Shown here in pieces: positions 1 to 4,649 of a DNA stretch of 8,480 bases. Position numbers and translations under genes: made by a program. This stretch comes from an uncultured Eubacteriales bacterium (GTDB lineage: Bacteria > Bacillota > Clostridia > Oscillospirales > Oscillospiraceae), in the NCBI GenBank assembly GCA_900549405.1, contig URNZ01000076.1:1-8480 (forward strand), in the 5' to 3' direction. Position 1 is the stretch's first letter; the number at the start of each line of letters is the position of its first letter. The notes below the pieces were generated by a model. It ran no database searches, was not told the DNA's origin, and worked only from the letters and a program-made list of their open reading frames with translations.

Positions 1-607
1 GGTGGAGTATGCCCACGACCACGGCGTGGTGGTCGAGGCCGAGCTGGGCACCCTGGCCGGCGTAGAGGACGAGGTGAAGGTCAAGGCCGAGGATTCCAGC
101 TACACCCGCCCCGAAGAGGTGGAGGAGTTCGTCACCAAGACCGGCTGCGACTCTCTGGCCATCGCCATCGGCACCAGCCACGGCGCCTATAAGTTCACCC
201 CCGACCAGTGCACCCGCAACGAGCAGGGCATCCTGGTCCCCCCGCCCCTGCGCTTCGACGTGCTGGAGGAGGTCTCCAAGCGCCTGCCCGGCTTCCCCAT
301 CGTGCTCCACGGCTCCTCTTCCGTGCCCCAGAACTTTGTGAAGATGATCAACGAGAACGGCGGCAAGATGCCCGACGCCATCGGCATCCCCGAGGACGAA
401 CTGCGCCACGCCGCCGAGCTGTCCGTGTGCAAGATCAACATCGACTCCGATCTGCGCCTGGCCATGACCGCCACCATCCGCGAGCACTTTGTGCAGCACC
501 CCGGCGACTTCGATCCCCGTCAGTATCTGAAGCCCGCCCGTGCCGCCATCAAGGAGCTGGTGCGTCACAAGCTGATCGACGTGCTGGGCTGCGCCGGCAA
601 GGCCTGA
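1..607 (+). CDS. fba: Class II fructose-1,6-bisphosphate aldolase, 3' part (5' end outside window)
   Basis: This is the C-terminal 201 residues of a metal-dependent (class II) aldolase, which interconverts fructose-1,6-bisphosphate with dihydroxyacetone phosphate and glyceraldehyde-3-phosphate in cytoplasmic glycolysis. Visible motifs, numbered from the first full codon at base 2, are VVVEAELG (10-16, with a metal-binding Glu), IGTSHGAYKF (57-64, Zn-ligand His60), VLHGSSSVP (101-109, second His) and KINIDSD (144-150, phosphate binding). Family members are roughly 300 residues, so about one third is missing upstream. The GTG at base 2 is an internal Val codon, because the sequence is already deep in the conserved fold. 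The gene ends with TGA and is followed by a strong terminator. Tagatose-bisphosphate aldolase is a related alternative, but the HGSSSVP/SHGAYKF pattern fits the Clostridia Fba type. Confidence 0.93.
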   Translation, partial: VEYAHDHGVVVEAELGTLAGVEDEVKVKAEDSSYTRPEEVEEFVTKTGCDSLAIAIGTSHGAYKFTPDQCTRNEQGILVPPPLRFDVLEEVSKRLPGFPIVLHGSSSVPQNFVKMINENGGKMPDAIGIPEDELRHAAELSVCKINIDSDLRLAMTATIREHFVQHPGDFDPRQYLKPARAAIKELVRHKLIDVLGCAGKA

Positions 608-653
608 GCCATTTCCCTTCAAGCAACATAGAATTCTTCCGGGTTTGTGTTTT

Positions 654-670
654 CCGCCCCTGCGGGGCGG
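654..670. repeat. GC-rich hairpin downstream of fba
   Basis: A perfect 7-bp stem, CCGCCCC-tgc-GGGGCGG, lies 47 bases after the aldolase stop. No T-tract follows on either strand, so it is not an intrinsic terminator by itself. It may stabilise the fba mRNA 3' end or be a decayed REP-like unit. Confidence 0.4.
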
Positions 671-693
671 GAAACATCGGGAAGGATCAAAAG

Positions 694-730
694 AAAAATT
701 CCCCGATCCGCATGGGTCGGGGAATTTTTT
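694..730 (+). terminator. Rho-independent terminator of fba
   Basis: The 13-bp perfect arms 694-706 and 717-729 (AAAAATTCCCCGA / TCGGGGAATTTTT) extend inward by a few more pairs to a 4-base loop (GCAT). The hairpin ends in six T. The flanking A and T runs make it potentially bidirectional. It sits only 43 bases before the next start codon, which leaves no room for a promoter in between. Confidence 0.9.
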
Positions 731-773
731 GCCCCCTCCCGCATACCATCAGGGGAGAGGGGGGAGCGCATCC

Positions 774-1301
774 ATGAAGCAGCTGAGGGAGATAGCCTAT
801 GACCGGGGGGCAGCGGTGCGGTATGCCCACGCCTGGGCCTATTGCCGCAACCCGCGGTATTATAATTACGACGACATCGGGGGCGATTGCACCAATTTCG
901 CCTCCCAGTGCCTGTATGCGGGGACGGGAGTGATGAACTTCACGCCCATCTATGGCTGGTACTACTTAAATCCCAACGACAAGGCCCCGGCCTGGACGGG
1001 GGTGCCCTATTTCCGCAATTTCCTGGTCCGGTCCAAACCCTCTCCGGGGCCTTTTGCCAGGGAGGTGCCCCTGGAGGAGATCGAGGTGGGGGACTTTCTC
1101 CAGCTGCGGCTGAACAAAGATCGCTTTGAGCACACGCCCATCGTGGTGGAGCTGGGCAGTCCGCCCACGCCGGAGAATATTCTGGTGGCCGCCCACAGCG
1201 ACGACGCGGACTTTCGGCCCCTGAGCAGCTATCCCTATCAGGCCCTGCGCTGTCTGCATATTCTGGGGGCCTGGAAGTGGGAGGAGAATCAGGAGGGGTA
1301 A
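774..1301 (+). CDS. Amidase_6-type putative cysteine hydrolase, 175 aa
   Basis: This is a putative amidase-domain protein of the Amidase_6 (PF12671) type, a papain/NlpC-like fold. The hallmark N-terminal block is present: YDRGAAVRYAHAWA (9-22), then GGDCTNFASQ (36-45) with presumed nucleophile Cys39. FEHTPIVVE (118-126) supplies the candidate catalytic His120, and VAAHSDDADF (138-147) follows. The start is the ATG at 774, preceded by a purine-rich ribosome site (755-765). An upstream extension in the same frame would run through the fba terminator and is not coding. No signal peptide or membrane segment is seen, although many relatives are secreted, so this one is probably intracellular or delivered some other way. 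The substrate is unknown. It has no obvious promoter of its own and lies between two terminators, so its expression may depend on read-through from fba. Confidence 0.82.
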   Translation: MKQLREIAYDRGAAVRYAHAWAYCRNPRYYNYDDIGGDCTNFASQCLYAGTGVMNFTPIYGWYYLNPNDKAPAWTGVPYFRNFLVRSKPSPGPFAREVPLEEIEVGDFLQLRLNKDRFEHTPIVVELGSPPTPENILVAAHSDDADFRPLSSYPYQALRCLHILGAWKWEENQEG

Positions 1302-1343
1302 AAAATATCCGGGGCCGCTTTTGCTGCGGTCCCGGATATTTTT
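1301..1343. terminator. Bidirectional terminator between convergent genes
   Basis: An 18-bp stem pairs 1301-1318 with 1326-1343, with one G-T pair and a 7-base loop. It is flanked by A5 on the left and T5 on the right, so it can terminate the amidase gene (+) and the FlK-like thioesterase (minus). The amidase TAA overlaps the first base of the stem. Confidence 0.92.
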
Positions 1344-1348
1344 GGACG

Positions 1349-1381
1349 GATTGCCACGTCGCTTCGCTCCTCGCAATGACA
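1349..1381. repeat. Short REP-like palindromic repeat
   Basis: An imperfect palindrome begins GATTGCCACG and ends CGCAATGACA, with the central mirror GCTTCGC. On the minus strand it reads TGTCATTGCGAGG...GGCAATC. I recall this kind of sequence as a dispersed extragenic repeat in many bacterial genomes; that is recollection, not a search result. It lies between the terminator and the FlK-like gene stop. Confidence 0.6.
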
Positions 1382-1406
1382 GTATGTCATCGCGTTCGCG
1401 TTGAGA

Positions 1407-1799
1407 TCACTTCTCCAGCTTGCGGGCGGCCTTGCCCAGGAAGCGCTCGTCGGTGATGATGAAGCGCTCGTGGGTGCCCTCGCCGATCAGGCCCTTCTCG
1501 TCATAGGCGGCCACCTTGAACTCCAGGCGCTTGCCGTCCACGGCGGTGACCTCGCTCTCGGCCCAGACCTTCAGGCCCACGGGGGTGGCGGAGACGTGGG
1601 AGATGTTCAGCTTGGTGCCAACGGTGCTCTCCCCTTCGGCCAGGCCGGGGGCCACGGCGGTCCAGGCGGCCTGCTCCATCAGGGCGCACATCCAGGGGGT
1701 GGCGAACACGGGCAGGGTGCCGGACCCGGCGGTGATGGCGGTGTTCTGGTCGTTGACCACGGCCTCGGCCTTGGCCTTCATACCAACGGTAACAGACAT
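1407..1799 (-). CDS. FlK-like hotdog-fold thioesterase, 130 aa
   Basis: This is a small acyl-CoA thioesterase of the FlK (fluoroacetyl-CoA thioesterase)-like family, expected to hydrolyse a short-chain acyl-CoA in the cytoplasm. Thr34, Glu42 and His68 match the spacing of the FlK catalytic triad (8 and 26 residues apart, as in T42/E50/H76). The flanking blocks TPWMCALMEQAA (34-45), GTKLNISHVSATPVG (61-75) and EGTHERFII are family-like. The start is the ATG at 1799, with AAGGAGG a few bases upstream. The longer in-frame extension to 1985 runs through a repeat element and is rejected. The true substrate cannot be read from the sequence, and fluoroacetate resistance should not be assumed. The gene may be co-transcribed with the PaaI-like thioesterase 243 bases upstream, or have its own promoter; neither is clear. 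Confidence 0.88.
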   Translation of the reverse strand: MSVTVGMKAKAEAVVNDQNTAITAGSGTLPVFATPWMCALMEQAAWTAVAPGLAEGESTVGTKLNISHVSATPVGLKVWAESEVTAVDGKRLEFKVAAYDEKGLIGEGTHERFIITDERFLGKAARKLEK

Positions 1800-1854
1800 G
1801 ATAGTGTCCTCCTTGTAAGACGAAGTGGTGGGTATTAGGTTTTTTACGATGACG

Positions 1855-1971
1855 GAATCCCCCCGCCGCTTCGCGGCCCTCCCCCCTTTAACAAGGGGGG
1901 CTGTTTTTTGCTCCATTAGGCCCCCTTGTGAAAGGGGGCTGGCATCGCCGCAGGCGATGACTGAGGGATTC
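1855..1971. repeat. 117-bp MITE-like intergenic element with inverted ends
   Basis: The termini are exact 7-bp inverted repeats, GAATCCC (1855-1861) and GGGATTC (1965-1971). Inside are four hairpins: GCCGC-ttc-GCGGC (1865-1877), a C-rich/G-rich hairpin (1881-1900), CCCCCTT-gtga-AAGGGGG (1921-1938) and CATCGCC-gca-GGCGATG (1943-1959). There is no coding capacity. It resembles dispersed non-coding repeats of Oscillospiraceae and related Clostridia, and shares its right-hand design with the repeat at 7170-7220. It separates the two thioesterase genes and could act as an mRNA-stabilising or partial-termination structure. Confidence 0.75.
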
Positions 1972-2042
1972 AGCGACATACACACACTGTATCTTACAAC
2001 AATTCAGCCCAAAAATCCAGCGTCAAACTGCATCAAATCCGG

Positions 2043-2444
2043 TCAGGGGGTGATGCGGAACATGTCCACCACGCCGTCGATGAGCAGATCGCCTTTTTCG
2101 TCGGTGACGGTGACGTGGAAGATGGCCAGCTTGTGACCCCGGCGCACCGTCTCGGCGGCGGCATAGAGCGTGCCGCTCTGTACATTGTGGAGAAAGTTCA
2201 TGTGGGCGCTCTGGGTGACATAATCCGCCCCGTCGGTGCGGGAGACGATGCCAGCCACGCAGTCGGCCATGGCGTACAGCAGCCCGCCGTGGGCATAGCC
2301 GTTGCGGTTTTTCGACTCCGGGGCCAGGTCCACCTTCACCACGCAGCGGTCAGGGGAGACGGAGACGATGGAGATGTGGTTATATTCCATAAAGGGATTG
2401 CTTTTGGCATAGGCACGGAAATCTTCTTCAGTGATCAATTTCAT
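2043..2444 (-). CDS. PaaI-family hotdog thioesterase, 133 aa
   Basis: This is a cytoplasmic acyl-CoA thioesterase of the PaaI/4HBT superfamily, which typically acts on aromatic or medium-chain acyl-CoAs. The signature is NRNGYAHGGLLYAMAD (46-61): the HGG oxyanion motif at 52-54 and the catalytic Asp61 on the hot-dog helix. The 133-residue length is normal. The ATG at 2444 is preceded by AAAGGAG at good spacing. A promoter (2474-2502) drives it divergently from corA. Just upstream of another, unrelated-subfamily hotdog thioesterase, it suggests a local acyl-CoA housekeeping or salvage function, but no substrate can be assigned. No T-tailed hairpin directly follows its stop; the repeat at 1855-1971 is the next structure. 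Confidence 0.88.
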   Translation of the reverse strand: MKLITEEDFRAYAKSNPFMEYNHISIVSVSPDRCVVKVDLAPESKNRNGYAHGGLLYAMADCVAGIVSRTDGADYVTQSAHMNFLHNVQSGTLYAAAETVRRGHKLAIFHVTVTDEKGDLLIDGVVDMFRITP

Positions 2445-2473
2445 GGGGAACGCTCCTTTTCTGCGTTTTCCCT

Positions 2474-2502
2474 AGTGTACCCCCATTTACGGGAAAAGAC
2501 AA
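2474..2502 (-). promoter_or_regulatory. SigA-type promoter of the PaaI-like thioesterase gene
   Basis: On the minus strand, TTGTCT (2502-2497), a 17-base spacer and TACACT (2479-2474) lie about 30 bases upstream of the start codon. Confidence 0.6.
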
Positions 2503-2519
2503 GACAGAGAAAAGCGGGG

Positions 2520-2548
2520 GTGACATTTCCGGCGGAACGTGCTATAAA
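2520..2548 (+). promoter_or_regulatory. SigA-type promoter of corA
   Basis: GTGACA (2520-2525), a 17-base spacer and TATAAA (2543-2548) are followed by the corA ribosome site AAAGGAGG (2568-2575) and ATG at 2584. Its -35 lies 17 bases from that of the divergent thioesterase promoter, so the two may compete or share a regulator. Confidence 0.68.
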
Positions 2549-2583
2549 ATAGAAGAGCAACCGAGAGAAAGGAGGACCCAGCT

Positions 2584-3429
2584 ATGCAGAGGGTATTGTC
2601 CATGCAGCGCATGGGGGAGGCCGCGCCCCACATGGACCCCAAGACCCTGCAATATTTGAACGAGGGCCAGATCGAGAGCTTTGAGAGCTTTGAAGAATTC
2701 AGCCTGATCGCCTTTGACTGGTATGACGTACACAGCGATCGCACCCAGAATGAACAGATGCTGCTGTATCTGGACCGGGAGGACCTGTTTTTCTTCTGCG
2801 AGGACCAGGCGGCGGAGGACAAGGCCAACGCCATCTTCCGTGAGGTGACGGCGGGCGGGCCGCTGGACAACCAGCAGCTGCTCTATCGCTTTTTCGTGCG
2901 GCTGATCCACGGGGACATGTCCCATTTGGAGCAGCTGGAGGCGGACATCAGCGAGGGGGAGACGGCCATTCTGTCCGGCACCCACCGGGAGGACATGGAC
3001 CGCATCGTCCAGTGGCGGCGGGAACTGCTGCGGCTGAAGCGGTATTACGAGCAGCTGGACTCCATCTTCGACGAGCTGACCGCCAACGACAACGGCCTGC
3101 TGTCCCACGCCAGCGTCCGGCGCATGGCCATTCTGGGCGGGCGCATGGACCGGTATCTCAACGCCGTGCGGAATTTGCAGGAGTCGGTGGCACAGCTGCG
3201 GGAGGCATATCAGTCCCAGCTGTCCATCCAGCAAAATGAATTGATGAAGCTGTTCACCGTGGTCACGGTGATCTTCCTGCCCCTGTCCCTGCTGGCGGGG
3301 TGGTATGGGATGAACTTTGTGGGGATGCCGGAACTGCGCTGGCGCTATGGCTATCCGGCGGTCATCGTCCTGAGCGTGCTGATCGTGGCGTGGCTGCTGT
3401 GGTATTTCCGAAAAAACAAGTGGCTCTAA
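2584..3429 (+). CDS. corA: CorA-family divalent cation transporter, 281 aa
   Basis: This is a membrane channel of the CorA/MIT superfamily, taking up Mg2+ (or Co2+/Ni2+, or possibly Zn2+ in some subfamilies) as a pentamer. It has a long N-terminal cytoplasmic domain rich in charged helices. Two C-terminal membrane spans follow, about 222-241 (FTVVTVIFLPLSLLAGWY) and 257-276 (PAVIVLSVLIVAWLLWYF). The selectivity motif GMN is at 242-244, followed by the usual MPEL loop, and a short basic tail (RKNKWL) ends the protein. The length is slightly below that of classic CorA (about 315) but normal for the shorter Firmicutes type. The start has AAAGGAGG 8 bases upstream and its own promoter. The gene is monocistronic, with a strong terminator at 3449-3480. 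Ion specificity cannot be decided from sequence. Confidence 0.93.
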   Translation: MQRVLSMQRMGEAAPHMDPKTLQYLNEGQIESFESFEEFSLIAFDWYDVHSDRTQNEQMLLYLDREDLFFFCEDQAAEDKANAIFREVTAGGPLDNQQLLYRFFVRLIHGDMSHLEQLEADISEGETAILSGTHREDMDRIVQWRRELLRLKRYYEQLDSIFDELTANDNGLLSHASVRRMAILGGRMDRYLNAVRNLQESVAQLREAYQSQLSIQQNELMKLFTVVTVIFLPLSLLAGWYGMNFVGMPELRWRYGYPAVIVLSVLIVAWLLWYFRKNKWL

Positions 3430-3448
3430 AGCCAGAAGATAAGAGAAG

Positions 3449-3480
3449 ACGCCGCCGCTTGAACAAGCGGCGGCGTTTTT
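3449..3480 (+). terminator. Rho-independent terminator of corA
   Basis: ACGCCGCCGCTT (3449-3460) pairs with AAGCGGCGGCGT (3465-3476) around a 4-base loop, ending in T5. It insulates the recombinase cassette from corA transcription. Confidence 0.92.
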
Positions 3481-3503
3481 GCGCCCGAATGAGGCCAAAT
3501 GGT

Positions 3504-3524
3504 GCCGATAATTTGCCTTATATG
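3504..3524 (+). repeat. Left 21-bp inverted repeat (putative crossover site) of the recombinase cassette
   Basis: The 21 bases starting GCCGATAATT and ending CCTTATATG recur exactly, in inverted orientation, at 4454-4474. Inside, ATAA (3508-3511) and TTAT (3518-3521) are inverted arms around the asymmetric 6-base core TTTGCC. That is the layout expected of a tyrosine-recombinase core site. It lies after the corA terminator and before the recombinase promoter region. Confidence 0.85.
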
Positions 3525-3570
3525 AAGGGGGCGAAAAAGCAAAGGCAGATCAGGCAAAAGGGGAGCATCG

Positions 3571-3591
3571 TATAATGACGGGGAAAGGAGG
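3571..3591 (+). promoter_or_regulatory. Candidate -10 box and ribosome site of the recombinase gene
   Basis: A perfect TATAAT lies at 3571-3576, but no recognisable TTGACA sits 16-18 bases upstream, so this promoter is probably weak or factor-dependent. The ribosome site AAAGGAGG (3584-3591) begins only 8 bases after the -10 box, so a transcript from this box would start within or just before the ribosome site. This promoter could therefore give a leaderless-like or poorly translated message, leaving room for a promoter further upstream. Confidence 0.4.
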
Positions 3592-3600
3592 TCTTTCGCT

Positions 3601-4404
3601 ATGACAGAACAGTACGAAAGACATTTGCGGGAAAAGCATCTCTCGGAAAACACCATCACAGCCTATCTCTTTGCCCTGCGGCAGTTCCGCCAGCGCTATG
3701 GCACCGTGACCCAGACCAACCTGTGCCGGTATAAAAGCTGGCTGATGGAGCGCTATAAGCCCCAGACGGTGAACCTGCGGCTCCAGGCCATCAACTGCTA
3801 TTTAGAGAGCGTGGGCCGGGAGAAGTGGCGGCTGCCCTTTGTGCGGGTGCAGCAGAAGGCTTTTTTGGAAAACGTCATCAGCGAGGCGGATTATGAGTAT
3901 TTTAAGACCCGATTGAAAGAGGATGACGAGCTTTTCTGGTACTTTGTGGTCCGGTTTTTAGCGGCCACCGGGGCCCGCATCAGCGAGCTGCTCCAGCTGA
4001 AGGTGGAGCACATCCGCCGGGGCTATCTGGACCTGTACACCAAGGGCGGCAAGCTGCGGCGCATCTATATCCCCCAGGCCCTTCAGCAGGAGGCCAGCAA
4101 GTGGCTGGCCGGGCGGAAAATGACCAGCGGCTTTGTCTTTCTCAACCGCCAAGGGCAGCGTATCACCGCCCGGGGCGTGTCCGCCCAGCTGAAAAAGCTG
4201 GCTGTGCGCTATGGCATCGACCCGGACGTGGTCTATCCCCACTCCTTCCGCCACCGGTTTGCCAAGAGCTTTTTGGACCGCTGTGGGGACATCGCCTTTC
4301 TGGCCGACCTGATGGGCCACGAGAGCATCGAGACCACCCGCATCTATCTGCGCAAGACGGCCACGGAGCAGCGGGCCATCGTGGACCGGGTGGTGGATTG
4401 GTGA
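3601..4404 (+). CDS. Tyrosine recombinase/integrase, 267 aa, inside an inverted-repeat cassette
   Basis: This is a XerC/D-like site-specific recombinase that cuts and rejoins DNA through a 3'-phosphotyrosine. The N-terminal SAM-like DNA-binding domain spans about 1-85 (HLREKHLSENTITAYLFALRQF...). In the catalytic domain, Arg126 (ATGARISELL), a Lys at 148 or 151 (TKGGKLRR), His214 and Arg217 (HSFRH), His240 (LMGHES) and the nucleophile Tyr249 (TRIYLR) match XerD spacing exactly (3, 23 and 9 residues between the last four). All catalytic residues are intact. AAAGGAGG lies 9 bases before the ATG. The gene stands alone, with no excisionase, relaxase or phage genes, and is bracketed by exact 21-bp inverted repeats. 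That fits a DNA invertase better than an integrated mobile element. It has no terminator of its own before the right repeat. It is unlikely to be chromosomal XerC/D, which is usually nearer 300 aa and acts at dif. Confidence 0.92.
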   Translation: MTEQYERHLREKHLSENTITAYLFALRQFRQRYGTVTQTNLCRYKSWLMERYKPQTVNLRLQAINCYLESVGREKWRLPFVRVQQKAFLENVISEADYEYFKTRLKEDDELFWYFVVRFLAATGARISELLQLKVEHIRRGYLDLYTKGGKLRRIYIPQALQQEASKWLAGRKMTSGFVFLNRQGQRITARGVSAQLKKLAVRYGIDPDVVYPHSFRHRFAKSFLDRCGDIAFLADLMGHESIETTRIYLRKTATEQRAIVDRVVDW

Positions 4405-4453
4405 GGAAAAGCGTCGATTCTTCAACATACCCAAAACTTTTTTCAGCTTTGTG
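4405..4453. other. Inner right flank of the recombinase cassette, no gene
   Basis: These 49 bases between the recombinase stop and the right inverted repeat are AT-richer than the surroundings. They hold no terminator and no clear outward promoter. The upstream portion of the cassette (3525-3600) also shows no outward promoter. If the segment flips, the main consequence is therefore for the recombinase itself rather than for neighbouring genes. Confidence 0.5.
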
Positions 4454-4474
4454 CATATAAGGCAAATTATCGGC
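4454..4474 (-). repeat. Right 21-bp inverted repeat (putative crossover site)
   Basis: This is the exact reverse complement of 3504-3524 (CATATAAGGC...TTATCGGC on the + strand), 50 bases after the recombinase stop codon. Identity stops sharply on both sides. The two copies define a 971-bp segment that would invert on recombination and leave the copies intact. Confidence 0.85.
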
Positions 4475-4500
4475 TTCTACTTTACCATATTATAGTAGAA
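4475..4500. repeat. TTCTACT/AGTAGAA inverted repeat around a -10 box
   Basis: TTCTACT (4475-4481) and AGTAGAA (4494-4500) are 7-bp inverted repeats 12 bases apart. They abut the right crossover site and enclose the -10 element of the inward-facing promoter. This could be an operator for a repressor, possibly the recombinase itself. Confidence 0.45.
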
Positions 4501-4517
4501 ACTGACAAATAATGCAA
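4489..4517 (-). promoter_or_regulatory. Inward-facing promoter beside the right inverted repeat
   Basis: On the minus strand, TTGCAT (4517-4512), a 17-base spacer and a perfect TATAAT (4494-4489) form one of the best promoters in the window. It lies downstream of the metY terminator and reads leftward through the right repeat. As the window stands it would make RNA antisense to the recombinase gene. After inversion of 3504-4474 it would transcribe the recombinase in sense. Confidence 0.65.
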
Positions 4518-4557
4518 AAGAATTCGTTCGACAAAAAGCGACAAACAACGCAAAAAG
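4504..4557. repeat. Two near-identical direct repeats upstream of the inward promoter
   Basis: GACAAATAATGCAAAAG (4504-4520) recurs as GACAAACAACGCAAAAAG (4540-4557), differing by two substitutions and one extra A, 36 bases apart. A partial GACAAAAAG copy lies at 4530-4538. The first copy overlaps the -35 region of the inward promoter. These could be accessory recombinase-binding or regulator sites, or simple duplication. Confidence 0.5.
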
Positions 4558-4594
4558 CCATCCGGGAGGAGAGACGAGGCTCTCCTCCCGGATG
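4552..4594 (-). terminator. Rho-independent terminator of metY
   Basis: Perfect 15-bp arms 4559-4573 and 4580-4594 (CATCCGGGAGGAGAG and its complement) have a 6-base loop. Read on the minus strand they are followed by T5. It lies 55 bases beyond the metY stop. No T-tract follows on the plus strand. Confidence 0.9.
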
Positions 4595-4649
4595 ACTTAG
4601 AAGAGGGAAAAAGAAGAAAGAAAAGGTAAGATAAGCGCTGCCGCTCTGA

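Noticed and set aside
645..773. 43-codon N-terminal extension of the amidase-like protein
   Set aside because: It reads through the fba terminator hairpin and has no homology-like content or ribosome site.
208..777. 189-codon plus-strand frame overlapping fba
   Set aside because: It is an Arg/Pro/Ala-rich out-of-frame shadow of the aldolase gene and runs through the terminator.
1800..1985. 62-codon N-terminal extension of the FlK-like thioesterase
   Set aside because: The extension translates the MITE-like repeat; the ATG at 1799 has an ideal ribosome site and matches family length.
2542..3498. Long open frame (318 codons) antisense to corA
   Set aside because: It mirrors the GC-biased codons of corA, is rich in Gln, His, Pro and Val without domains, has no ribosome site, and crosses the corA promoter and terminator.
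3504..4474. Recombinase cassette as an integrated mobile element or a transposon with terminal repeats
   Set aside because: An integrase-type insertion should leave direct att repeats, whereas these copies are inverted. No target duplication was seen outside them and no other mobility gene is present. It cannot be fully excluded without empty-site comparison.
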